Below, piece by piece: positions 8,828 to 17,312 of a stretch of DNA of 64,000 nucleotides (position 1 is its first letter; the number at the start of each line of letters is the position of its first letter). Position numbers and translations under genes: made by a program. Under the pieces are notes generated by a model, which ran no database searches, was not told the DNA's origin, and saw only the letters and a list, made by a program, of their open reading frames with translations. Source of the DNA: Algoriphagus aestuariicola (GTDB lineage Bacteria > Bacteroidota > Bacteroidia > Cytophagales > Cyclobacteriaceae); contig NZ_JAFKCW010000001.1 in the NCBI RefSeq assembly GCF_017254835.1, positions 1,353,063 through 1,417,062 on the forward strand, written 5' to 3'.

Positions 8828-11248
8828 ATGTTGAAAAACTACTTTAAAATTGCCTGGAGAGGCCTAGTCCGACGCAAATCGGTAGGCATCATCAATATTT
8901 TTGGACTAACTGTCGGCATCACAGCGGCGCTTTTGCTTTTTGTCATCGTAGCCTATGAGCTGAGCTACGACAAGTTTCAATCCAACTATGACCTCGTCTA
9001 CCGAATCTATACCCAGGACAAGATCGAAGATGGACTTGAATTCACACCGGGAGTTGCCAATCCTTTTCCCGACGCTTTGATGAGCGAAAAGCTGGCTTTT
9101 GACAAAGTGGTGCCGGTGATCGTCAACTCAGAAGTGCAAATCAATGTGCACGAAAACGGAGAAAGCGAAAGCCTGGAGAAATACAAAACAGAACACCTTT
9201 TCTACTCCAACTCGGAATACCCTAACCTTTTTGATTTGGAGTTTTTAAGCGGAAGTGCTGCAATTTTGGACGAACCCGGAAAGGTCGTGCTGACCAGGGC
9301 TGAGGGAGATAGGTTTTTTGGCAGCTGGGAAAATGCTTTGGGAAAAAGCATGGAACTGACTAATGGTGTCAAGTTGGAAGTGGGTGCAGTGGTGGAAAAT
9401 ACTCCGGACAACAGCAACTTTGACTTTAACATGATGATTGCCTATGAGACGGTTCGATCCCATCAAGAGGAGTTTGACTTTGATCTCAGCGAGTGGGGAA
9501 GCACCAGCAGCAATTTTCAGGTATATGTGCTGACCAATCCCAATACGGATATGGTTTCGGCCCAGGAGCAGCTGAATGCCTTTTCGAAAAAGCACTTCGA
9601 GGGAAGAGGCAACAGCGTCAAATCGCATCTGATGCAGCCCCTGGGCGACATCCACTTTGGTTCGGATCTCGAGCCGCTGAGTGGCAGGCTGGTTCGTAAG
9701 TCGACTATCCAGACGCTGATTCTAGTTGGGATTTTCATCCTGGTGATGGCCTCGATCAATTTTGTGAACCTCACCACATCCCAGGCAATCGGCAAAAGCA
9801 AGGAAATTGGAGTTCGGAAGGTCATGGGTAGCTCCAAGTGGCAGATCGTATTCCAGTCCCTTGGGGAGACCTTCCTGTCGGTGATCATTTCCTCCGCACT
9901 CGCTTTGCTGCTGGCCAACCTGCTTTTGCCTTATCTCGACAAGATTGCAAACGTACCTGCAGCAGTGAGCTTTTTTCAACCGTCGATCATCGGCTTCGTG
10001 TTGGCCTTGGTGATCGGACTTACCCTGCTTTCCGGTTTTTATCCAGCGCTGGTGGTCTCCAGATTTCGTCCTATCCAAGCGTTGAAAAATAAGTTTCAAG
10101 GCGCTGAAATCGGGGGAGTTCCAATCCGCAGAGGGCTAGTGGTTTTGCAATTTGCGATAGCGCAGATCCTGATGATCGGCACGCTGATCGCTGTTCGACA
10201 AATGAATTTGGTACAGGAGACTGACTTGGGATTTAACAAAGAAGCGATCTACTACATGGATGTGCCGTCCGATACCAGGGAGACCAACCGCATGGAAACC
10301 TTCAAGCAGGAACTGCTGCGCATCCCTGGAGTGATTGCTGCGACAAGGGCGTCCGATACCCCCTCCTCAGACAACAACTCAGCGACAAATTTTTACTTTG
10401 ACCAAAACACCGAAGACATCCCGTTTCCGGCTTTTCTGAAGATCGCCGACGAGGATTATTTTGATCTCTATGAGATGGAATTTGTCGCGGGTACTGGCTA
10501 TCCGGCCAGCGATACGCTAAGGTCTATGGTGATCAATGAGACGATGGCAAAAAAACTGCTGATTTCCAGTCCCGAAGAGGCTGTGGGCAAACTAATCCGA
10601 GTAGGAGGGAGAGGTAATTGGGTGCCGATCAGTGGCGTGGTCAAGGATTTTGCGGTAAATTCCCTGCGTGAGGAGATGAAGCAGTTGCTGATCTTTAGCG
10701 CCAAACCTATTTACCGACAGGTAGCTGTGAAGCTGGATCGGTCAGCCAACAAATCTACCCTCGGTGCTATCCAGGAGACCTTCGAAACGCATTATCCAGA
10801 ACAGATCTTTACCGCCCAGTTTCTCGACGAATCCATCGCGGAATTTTACGAGTCTGAACAGAAGCTGGCCTTGGTTTATAAAATCTTTGCAGGCTTGGCT
10901 ATCCTGATTTCCTGTATTGGTCTTTACGGGCTGGTCTCTTTCATGATAGGCCAGAAGATAAAGGAAATTGGCATCAGGAAGGTCTTGGGGGCCTCTGTTT
11001 CCCAGATCACGTTTATGCTTTCCCGCGAGTTTTTGATCATGGTGCTGCTGGCTTTTGGCTTTGCCATTCCTCTTGCCTATTACATGATGAAAGAGTGGTT
11101 GGCAACTTTTGCCTACCAGACGCAGATTTCTATCGGACTCTTCGTGCTGGTGATGCTGGCTTCCTTGGTACTGACCTTGCTAACCGTCGGATCCAAGGCC
11201 ATCCGAGCAGCGCTGGCCAACCCGGTAGACAGTTTGAAGGACGAGTAG
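8828..11248 (+). CDS. FtsX/MacB-type ABC transporter permease
   Basis: The 806-aa product has the two-repeat build of large Bacteroidota MacB-like permeases: an N-terminal membrane helix (about 19-43), a periplasmic MacB_PCD-like domain, an FtsX domain (from about 295, with KEIGVRKVMG), then a second helix/periplasmic domain and a second FtsX domain (from about 686, with KEIGIRKVLG). It ends NPVDSLKDE, a C-terminus shared in form with the other three permeases here. Such proteins work with a separate ATPase in mechanotransmission-type export or lipoprotein/peptide efflux. No ATPase gene adjoins this one; the nearest is at 24863. A strong hairpin terminator follows, so it is probably monocistronic. 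The substrate is unknown. Confidence 0.9.
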   Translation: MLKNYFKIAWRGLVRRKSVGIINIFGLTVGITAALLLFVIVAYELSYDKFQSNYDLVYRIYTQDKIEDGLEFTPGVANPFPDALMSEKLAFDKVVPVIVNSEVQINVHENGESESLEKYKTEHLFYSNSEYPNLFDLEFLSGSAAILDEPGKVVLTRAEGDRFFGSWENALGKSMELTNGVKLEVGAVVENTPDNSNFDFNMMIAYETVRSHQEEFDFDLSEWGSTSSNFQVYVLTNPNTDMVSAQEQLNAFSKKHFEGRGNSVKSHLMQPLGDIHFGSDLEPLSGRLVRKSTIQTLILVGIFILVMASINFVNLTTSQAIGKSKEIGVRKVMGSSKWQIVFQSLGETFLSVIISSALALLLANLLLPYLDKIANVPAAVSFFQPSIIGFVLALVIGLTLLSGFYPALVVSRFRPIQALKNKFQGAEIGGVPIRRGLVVLQFAIAQILMIGTLIAVRQMNLVQETDLGFNKEAIYYMDVPSDTRETNRMETFKQELLRIPGVIAATRASDTPSSDNNSATNFYFDQNTEDIPFPAFLKIADEDYFDLYEMEFVAGTGYPASDTLRSMVINETMAKKLLISSPEEAVGKLIRVGGRGNWVPISGVVKDFAVNSLREEMKQLLIFSAKPIYRQVAVKLDRSANKSTLGAIQETFETHYPEQIFTAQFLDESIAEFYESEQKLALVYKIFAGLAILISCIGLYGLVSFMIGQKIKEIGIRKVLGASVSQITFMLSREFLIMVLLAFGFAIPLAYYMMKEWLATFAYQTQISIGLFVLVMLASLVLTLLTVGSKAIRAALANPVDSLKDE

Positions 11249-11273
11249 GTATTTTTATTAAAAGTGAATTATT

Positions 11274-11310
11274 AATGCCCGGACAGCTTCTGGTCCGGGC
11301 ATTTCCTTTT
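11274..11310 (+). terminator. Intrinsic terminator after permease 8828
   Basis: Eleven-bp perfect arms AATGCCCGGAC (11274-11284) and GTCCGGGCATT (11293-11303) flank an 8-nt loop and are followed by a T-rich tail. It lies 26 bp after the permease stop. Confidence 0.85.
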
Positions 11311-11471
11311 TGCAGCGGAGAGAACATCGCTCGATGAAATAAGCTTTTTTTCGGTTTAGACTGATTTTTTCCACTCGTCGTACAGATTCAATCCAGGCTA
11401 GTTGCGGGATTAGATCGTGGGAAAAGCTTAAATTTCACTCTCGTTCATTTTATCACAAAAACCGATTTTCT

Positions 11472-12116
11472 GTGAGCGCAGCCACAAAAAAAATTGCATG
11501 GTGGATTTTTGCCATATCTGCCATTTTTATAGGGATTTATCCTGCCATTTACTTTAGGGCAGATCGTGTGATTGGGCTACTCCAATCCAAACCGGAGGCG
11601 CTGCTGCTCGATCCCATATGGAACATCGCCTTCTATATGCACATCCTGTGTGGAGGCGTGGCCTTGCTGATTGGCTGGGTTCAATTTGACAAAGGTCTGC
11701 GGGACAGGAGGCGAAAGCTTCACAAACGAATTGGGATGGCTTATGTAACTGCCGTCTTCTTCAGCAGTCTGGCCGGTATCTATCTTGGCCTGTTTGCGAC
11801 CGGCGGGATGGCAACACTTTTGGGCTTTGTGAGCTTGGGAGTCATTTGGTTTTGCACGACGATGATGGGCTGGCTTACCGCCAAAAGGCACGATTACGGA
11901 GCCCACGAAGACTGGATGATTTTTAGCTACGCAGCTGCTTTTGCAGCGGTGACGCTTAGAATCTGGCTCCCGATTCTGATTGCATTGCATGGGGGAGAAT
12001 TTTTGCCCGCCTACCAGATTGTGGCTTGGCTGTGCTGGGTTCCGAATATTCTGGTGGCTTTTTGGCTGGTGAATAGGAGGAGGAAATTGGATCCAGCACG
12101 AATCAAGACCGTCTAG
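11472..12116 (+). CDS. DUF2306-type integral membrane protein
   Basis: The 214-aa product appears to have about six hydrophobic helices: near 8-28, 50-68, 88-108, 114-133, 148-170 and 182-200. The pattern HILCGGVALLIGWVQF, then RRRKLHKRIGMAYV and AHEDWMIFSYAAAFAAVTLR, matches the DUF2306 family. Its conserved His residues between helices suggest heme or metal binding, but no function is established. The start is a GTG at 11472; no ATG gives a complete first helix. It stands alone between a terminator upstream and a convergent secreted-protein gene downstream. Confidence 0.8.
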   Translation: MSAATKKIAWWIFAISAIFIGIYPAIYFRADRVIGLLQSKPEALLLDPIWNIAFYMHILCGGVALLIGWVQFDKGLRDRRRKLHKRIGMAYVTAVFFSSLAGIYLGLFATGGMATLLGFVSLGVIWFCTTMMGWLTAKRHDYGAHEDWMIFSYAAAFAAVTLRIWLPILIALHGGEFLPAYQIVAWLCWVPNILVAFWLVNRRRKLDPARIKTV

Positions 12117-12120
12117 CAAC

Positions 12121-12150
12121 AAAAAAGCCCTGATCCGAGGAGCAGGGCTT
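12121..12150 (-). terminator. Terminator between convergent genes
   Basis: Arms AAGCCCTG (12125-12132) and CAGGGCTT (12143-12150) form a hairpin. On the minus strand it is followed by a run of six T, so it best terminates the secreted-protein gene 12177-12764. It may also stop the plus-strand DUF2306 gene. Confidence 0.75.
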
Positions 12151-12176
12151 GATGAGTGTTGGTTTAGTTTTGGGGA

Positions 12177-12764
12177 TTAGAAAAACAGCGTCTTTGTTCT
12201 TCCTTTGACATCTGTCACTTTCATGTAAACTTCGTCTGACTGCACTCCAGCGAAGGAAAAGTTTTTGGTAAATCCTTCTGGCTGGTCGATCTGCTCTTCG
12301 TGGATCAATTTTCCTGTTTCAGAAGCGAAGATTTCTACCTGGACACCTGGCTCCAATAGGCCTACCACCGCCAGTCTCACGGTGTTGTCATCGAGACTTT
12401 TCCCGTAGGCCATCAGCGGCAATTCTGAAGCTGGAATCGGTTGATCCATAGTCTCTACGGTGTAGCGAATCTCCTCTTCATTGGTGACGATCCTTACCTG
12501 ATACTCTCCGGCCGGCAGGTTGGTCAGGTTGTAAGGAACGACCAGATTTTCATCCTGCACGTTTACTTTTCGGCTGCTGAGCAGCTTGCCTTCTGGAGTG
12601 AGTACGGAGATTTTTGCTGCGCCAACGCCCTCTTTCAGCATGACGTTTACTTTTTTGTAGCTGGTGTTGACAGCGGAAAGTTCTTTTAAGTCGTCGCTTG
12701 CTTGAGCTGAGAATGCGCCAAAAGACAATGCGCTTGCTAGTGCTACCGTGAATAGGGATTTCAT
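12177..12764 (-). CDS. Secreted beta-sandwich protein of unknown function
   Basis: The 195-aa product has an N-terminal signal (MKSLFTVALASALSFGAFSA, cleaved after AQA). The mature part is all-beta in character. Segments such as AKISVLTPEGKLLSSRKVN, LPAGEYQVRIVTNEEEI and VKGRTKTLFF resemble the short beta-sandwich repeats found in T9SS-type C-terminal domains and in small secreted Bacteroidota proteins. No catalytic motif is visible. It is monocistronic: a terminator lies downstream, and the 372-bp region upstream holds a direct-repeat pair and no other gene. A structural or envelope role is a guess. Confidence 0.75.
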   Translation of the reverse strand: MKSLFTVALASALSFGAFSAQASDDLKELSAVNTSYKKVNVMLKEGVGAAKISVLTPEGKLLSSRKVNVQDENLVVPYNLTNLPAGEYQVRIVTNEEEIRYTVETMDQPIPASELPLMAYGKSLDDNTVRLAVVGLLEPGVQVEIFASETGKLIHEEQIDQPEGFTKNFSFAGVQSDEVYMKVTDVKGRTKTLFF

Positions 12765-12963
12765 AATCGTTTGTTGGTTTAGAGTTATGCTTGTCTCATT
12801 GCGAAGCCCGTACCAATCGAAAAATGAGGAAGGGAAAGAATTTCGGGCTACGTGATATTTTTTAACTTTTTGAAAAGTCTGCGGAATTTCATTCTGAAAA
12901 GTTCATTTGATTTTAACGAAACCTGTATAATACTCGGTCATTGTGCCGTTCGATTGCTCTGAT

Positions 12964-13112
12964 AGCGGACACTTTTCGAAGAATTTGCCGCAATCCTAGG
13001 TTGCGCCAAGTTTGGCTTGTTAAGAAAATTTAATCTTGAAAATTGCCAGAAAATTTGCGGAGCGATTTCAAGCCAAAACGATGGGCGTTCGGGAGCGTAC
13101 ACTTTTCGTCCG
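12964..13112 (-). repeat. Pair of 15-bp direct repeats related to the permease-promoter dyad
   Basis: AGCGGACACTTTTCG (12964-12978) and AGCGTACACTTTTCG (13094-13108) differ at one base and are 130 bp apart. The second extends on the minus strand into an imperfect dyad CGGACGAAAAGTGTACG (13096-13112), close to the permease-promoter dyads. A minus-strand TGGCA (13044-13048) lies 48 nt beyond. They occupy the otherwise empty 12765-13136 interval upstream of the secreted-protein gene. Confidence 0.4.
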
Positions 13113-13136
13113 AAATAAATCAATTGGGTGTTTCGA

Positions 13137-14303
13137 TTAGTTTTTGTTCCAGTACACCTTGATGTTTTTGGTAGCTCGGCCGGATGCAATGAGCTCTAGC
13201 TTGCCGTCTCCATTGAGGTCAGCGGCCTGGAGATCTTCGCAGGCTATGCCGCCTTTGTCTATCCAAAACTCCTCAAACACCGAAAATGACCCATCCTTTG
13301 GCACAAAAAGTTTCACTCCCAACTCTCCGGACTCATTGGGTAGTCTCCAACCGACGACAATCTGATCAAAACCAAGTCCGAGGAAATCTGCTACCGCAAG
13401 GGAATGCCCATCCTTGAGTTGGGAGTGAAGGATGATCCGCTTCGGACCGCGGGATTGGAGTTTTTGATCCAAAGATTCATAAACTGCCAATGTAGTACCA
13501 TGCATGGGTTCGATGGTTGCCAAAAAATGCATTTCTCCACGGCTTTTGCCAAGGCGTAGCTCGCCAACTCCCATGTTTTCTGGCAAATAGACTTGCTCCT
13601 GCTGCCAAATTCCGCCAGCGTATTCTATTTTCCTCACTCCTTCTTTTCCGCCTAATAGGATGAATTCACCCTTGCCATCTCCAACTACGTCCAGATTGTG
13701 GGTTAGGTGCATGGATTCGTCGATGAGGGTGTAGGTCCATTCGGCTGCTGGATTTTTGGGGTACTCGTAGGCGATGACTTTCACTTCGGCGCCCGCTCCG
13801 TTGGCATTACCGCGGCCGTGGAGAGGTACGACGATAAGATGGGATGATTTATCGTTTTTCACCCATCGCATGCGGTGTGTAGTAGGCTCGTGGTGAAGTT
13901 GCTTTGGGATCCATTTTTGAGTAGGATCGACCGGTCGGATAAGGTAGAAAACAGCACCGGACTTGCTGGTGTCAGAAGTCTCTCCAGGGTTCCATTGGGC
14001 GCCGACGGCGATTTCGACTTTGCCGTCCCCATCGAGATCCCTCGCAGCGATGCATACATTGTCCGATATCGTAAGGTTTTCGACAATCAGGTGTTTTTTC
14101 CAATCGCCGTTTCGATACCAGACGATTTGTTTCTTGTCCGCGAGCAGGATGTCGTCCTTTCCGTCTCCGTCCACGTCGCCTATGGCGAGCCCATAGCCGA
14201 TGGAGATGTCTGCGTCGATTTCTTGAGCTTCAAATGATGGGTTTGCGGCAAAAGCCCACATAAAAAAGAAAGGGAAAGAGATAAAAGTCAGCATGGCGGT
14301 CAA
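13137..14303 (-). CDS. Exported FG-GAP/VCBS-repeat beta-propeller protein
   Basis: The 388-aa product has a signal peptide (hydrophobic to about residue 20; M1 or M4 could be the start). It then carries repeated calcium-loop-like motifs: DVDGDGKDDILL, DLDGDGKVEIAV, VGDGKGEFILL and, near the end, DLNGDGKLELIA. These are FG-GAP/VCBS repeats that build an extracellular seven-bladed propeller. No enzyme motif is seen. Proteins of this type bind ligands or substrates outside the cell. It has no partner gene: the neighbours are a convergent-side gap and the divergent permease cluster. Confidence 0.8.
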   Translation of the reverse strand: MTAMLTFISFPFFFMWAFAANPSFEAQEIDADISIGYGLAIGDVDGDGKDDILLADKKQIVWYRNGDWKKHLIVENLTISDNVCIAARDLDGDGKVEIAVGAQWNPGETSDTSKSGAVFYLIRPVDPTQKWIPKQLHHEPTTHRMRWVKNDKSSHLIVVPLHGRGNANGAGAEVKVIAYEYPKNPAAEWTYTLIDESMHLTHNLDVVGDGKGEFILLGGKEGVRKIEYAGGIWQQEQVYLPENMGVGELRLGKSRGEMHFLATIEPMHGTTLAVYESLDQKLQSRGPKRIILHSQLKDGHSLAVADFLGLGFDQIVVGWRLPNESGELGVKLFVPKDGSFSVFEEFWIDKGGIACEDLQAADLNGDGKLELIASGRATKNIKVYWNKN

Positions 14304-14454
14304 AATGGGTTATGCTTCAATATAGCCGTTTTCAACTGAAAAGGAATGCTGATCCCAGCCGATGCTGTAAAGCTACCTATAGCAAATTCAGCTGTTTTGA
14401 TCCACTCGGCAAAATCATTTATCCGCTATCGCTCAAAGTGAGATTGTGCGCAGC

Positions 14455-14544
14455 CGAACAAAATTGTTCGCAAATACAAGTCAGTTTAGGAATAAGACCT
14501 CAATTTCTGCCGGAATGGCCATTTTTCATGGCATGAATCTGGAA
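14455..14544 (+). promoter_or_regulatory. Dyad plus TGGCAT promoter region of permease gene 14690 (copy B)
   Basis: The dyad CGAACAAAATTGTTCG (14455-14470; 7-bp perfect arms) is followed 59 nt after its end by TGGCAT (14529-14534). The permease start is 161 nt after the box. The rest of the 14304-14689 gap shows no gene. At the -12 position it has TGGAA and not TTGCA, so a sigma-54 assignment is tentative. Confidence 0.5.
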
Positions 14545-14689
14545 AAACAAGGCTTGGCTAAAAGCCCCGGGCAACGGTGTTTTTGCCAGCCCTTTATTTG
14601 AATGCAATCAAACCAACTTAGCCCTCGGATTGGAATGGGGCTTTGTTTCCACCGAAGGATTTTACTCGACTTGTGAAAAAAGCTAGCGT

Positions 14690-17134
14690 ATGATCAAAAA
14701 CTATTTGAAAATAGCCTTTAGAAACCTCCTGAAGCACAAGCTTCATACGGGTATCAACTTGGTTGGCCTGTCACTTGGATTGGGAGTCAGCATCCTGATT
14801 TTCTTTTTTGTCCAGTTTGAGAGCAGCTTTGATGATTTTCATGAGAACAGCGATCTGATTTTTAGGGTAGAGCGTCACGAAAAGGGAGAGGAAGGCATGA
14901 TTTCTAGTTTCTCCACTCCGATTATCACAGCCCCTACCTTTGCCGCGGAGTTTCCACAGGTGACCCATACGACCCGGTTGATCGGCAGCTCAGCACAGGC
15001 TTACCTGGATGAGTCGACTACTCAAACACAGCAGTTCTTGACAGTGAGTCCGGATTTTCTTGAGATTTTCAGCTTCAATCTTCTTGAGGGGAAGAAGGAT
15101 CAAGCTTTGCAAGACAAGTTTGGCGTGGTGATCACAGAAGAGACCGCCAAAAAGTATTTTGGAAATGAAAATCCCATGGGAAAGTCCATCCGGATACAGA
15201 TGGGAGATAATTATGAGGAGTACCAGGTCACTGGACTTCTGGAGGACCTGCCAGCGAATTCCAGTATTAAGTTTGAGATGCTGGTGAACGATGCAAACCT
15301 GGATTTCAGCGTGGCGAAGAGAAATCAGGAGTCTTGGTTTAATGTCTACGGAGATACCTACATCAAACTCAATGATGCTCAATCCAAAGCAACGATAGAA
15401 GCTGGGGTGGAGGCCATGATGAAGAAAGTGCTGGGCGAGGATTATAAAGAAGGTGAGTATTCGTTCACACTCCAGCCCATCTCTGAGATACATCTTACAG
15501 ACAATCCCGACTCCGGCATGGCCGAGTCAACCCGCCCAACCTTGCTTTGGATATTAGCAGGGATTGCTTTTTTGATTTTGCTGATCGCCTGTATCAACTT
15601 CACAACGATGGCAATAGGGAGATCTACCACCCGGGCTAAGGAAGTGGGTGTCCGCAAAACCATGGGAGCGGAATTTGGTCAGCTGGTATTCCAGTTTCTG
15701 ACCGAGGCATTTCTAATCACCATTGCTGCACTCGTGTTGGGAATGATCTTGTCTGAAGTGCTGCTTCCGACTTTCAACGAGCTGTTTGACAAAAAGCTGG
15801 ACTTGGTGTATGGCTCCATGCAAATCCTGATTTTGTTTGGATTGGTTGTGGCTATCACCGCGATGGCAGGGGCTTATCCGGCATTTTTCATGTCCAGTCT
15901 GAGACCCATAAAGGTCCTGAAAGGCAACCTTTCGATCCGGTTTGGAAAGCAGGGACTTCGCAAAGGACTGGTAGCCTTTCAATTTTTCATTTCGTTCATG
16001 CTGATCGCATCGACCCTGATCATGGTCCATCAGATGAATGCGATCCGAAATTATGACCTTGGTTTTGATCAGGAGATGATTGTGTTGGTCGATGTGCCGG
16101 ATGTTCCGGGCACCAATTTCAGGAAGACAATCAGTGCTAGTTTTGCACAGGCGGAGATTTACCGACAAGCACTGATGGGCAGGTCGGAAATTCTGTCTGC
16201 CGGCATCACCATTGCCACCTACGGAGATGACTCATTTTGGGACGGTGGGTTCCCGACGCCGGATGAAAAACAGTTTGATTTTCGTTTGAACTTTATCGGT
16301 GGAGAATATGTGAAAACGCTTGGGTTGGAACTTGCCCAAGGCCGTGATCTGAACCCGCAAGTAGGGGCTGACAGCAATGCGGTACTGATCAATGAGACCT
16401 TCGCCAAAGCGATGGGCTGGGATGATCCCTTGGGAGAAATGTTGCCCAGCAACAAAATCCAAAGCCATGAAATCGTGGGTGTGCTGAAGGACTTCAACCA
16501 TAATTCGCTCTATAGAGAGATCGAACCCGTCATTCTGGCCAAAAGCCCCGATGTCATCTTCAGCGGAATCAATACGCTGATGATCCACTCCGCTACCAAT
16601 CCCAAAGTGATGGTTAAAGGTGCAGGAACCGACTTTGAGGCTTTCAGGGCTTTGTTGGAAAGCGAATGGGAGCGGGTTTTTCCTATGGAAGCATTTAGCT
16701 ACAATTTCCTAGATGAAACCGTCCAAAAGCAATACGTAGCCGACGAGCGTTTGGGTAAGATGGTTTTCTTGGCTGCTTGTATAGCCATTCTGATTGCTGC
16801 GATGGGCTTGTTTGCCATGGCGGCCTTAAGTATAGCCGGGAGAACCAAGGAGATCGGGATCAGAAAAGTATTGGGAGCCTCCAGCTGGAGCATCTCTTGG
16901 ATGTTCAACAAGGAGTTTTTGGTTATCACGCTAGTCGGAGTAGTTGTCGCTTTGCCATTGAGTTTGTACTTTATGCAAGGTTGGCTGGAGCAGTTTGCGG
17001 TAAAAGAATGGCCATCGTGGGTCAATTTCCTGGTCTTGGCGACAGGAGGAGTTGCGTTTACCATTGCGGTGATCTCTGCCCAATCCTATCGCGCGACCCA
17101 AATGAATCCTGTAAAAACCCTGAAGGATGAGTAA
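14690..17134 (+). CDS. FtsX/MacB-type ABC transporter permease
   Basis: The 814-aa product has the same two-repeat build as the permease at 8828: helix near 20-42, periplasmic domain, FtsX domain with KEVGVRKTMG (about 325), second periplasmic domain, and FtsX domain with KEIGIRKVLG (about 725). It ends NPVKTLKDE. The periplasmic parts differ strongly from the sister permeases, so these are old paralogues. It is the first of two permease genes in tandem (next start at 17313, 178 bp on) with no obvious terminator between them. No ATPase adjoins. It probably uses a shared ATPase such as the one at 24863; this is inference. Confidence 0.9.
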   Translation: MIKNYLKIAFRNLLKHKLHTGINLVGLSLGLGVSILIFFFVQFESSFDDFHENSDLIFRVERHEKGEEGMISSFSTPIITAPTFAAEFPQVTHTTRLIGSSAQAYLDESTTQTQQFLTVSPDFLEIFSFNLLEGKKDQALQDKFGVVITEETAKKYFGNENPMGKSIRIQMGDNYEEYQVTGLLEDLPANSSIKFEMLVNDANLDFSVAKRNQESWFNVYGDTYIKLNDAQSKATIEAGVEAMMKKVLGEDYKEGEYSFTLQPISEIHLTDNPDSGMAESTRPTLLWILAGIAFLILLIACINFTTMAIGRSTTRAKEVGVRKTMGAEFGQLVFQFLTEAFLITIAALVLGMILSEVLLPTFNELFDKKLDLVYGSMQILILFGLVVAITAMAGAYPAFFMSSLRPIKVLKGNLSIRFGKQGLRKGLVAFQFFISFMLIASTLIMVHQMNAIRNYDLGFDQEMIVLVDVPDVPGTNFRKTISASFAQAEIYRQALMGRSEILSAGITIATYGDDSFWDGGFPTPDEKQFDFRLNFIGGEYVKTLGLELAQGRDLNPQVGADSNAVLINETFAKAMGWDDPLGEMLPSNKIQSHEIVGVLKDFNHNSLYREIEPVILAKSPDVIFSGINTLMIHSATNPKVMVKGAGTDFEAFRALLESEWERVFPMEAFSYNFLDETVQKQYVADERLGKMVFLAACIAILIAAMGLFAMAALSIAGRTKEIGIRKVLGASSWSISWMFNKEFLVITLVGVVVALPLSLYFMQGWLEQFAVKEWPSWVNFLVLATGGVAFTIAVISAQSYRATQMNPVKTLKDE

Positions 17135-17312
17135 GGCTGGGATCGGTACATCCGATTTAGGATAGAAATCCGCCAATAAATCAACCGGAGTGAGGGATGC
17201 TTTGAGCCGGCAAGCTACCGTTGAAATAGGTCAGATGTTGTATTTAAGGGGTGCATGTTGATTCTGCTTTCTTCGGAATTCGGATCATCAATTTTGAAAC
17301 ATTTCCAATCAA

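Noticed and set aside
14534-14602. 22-codon ORF after the TGGCAT box of permease 14690
   Set aside because: No recognisable features, no spacing support, and it is likely part of the leader.
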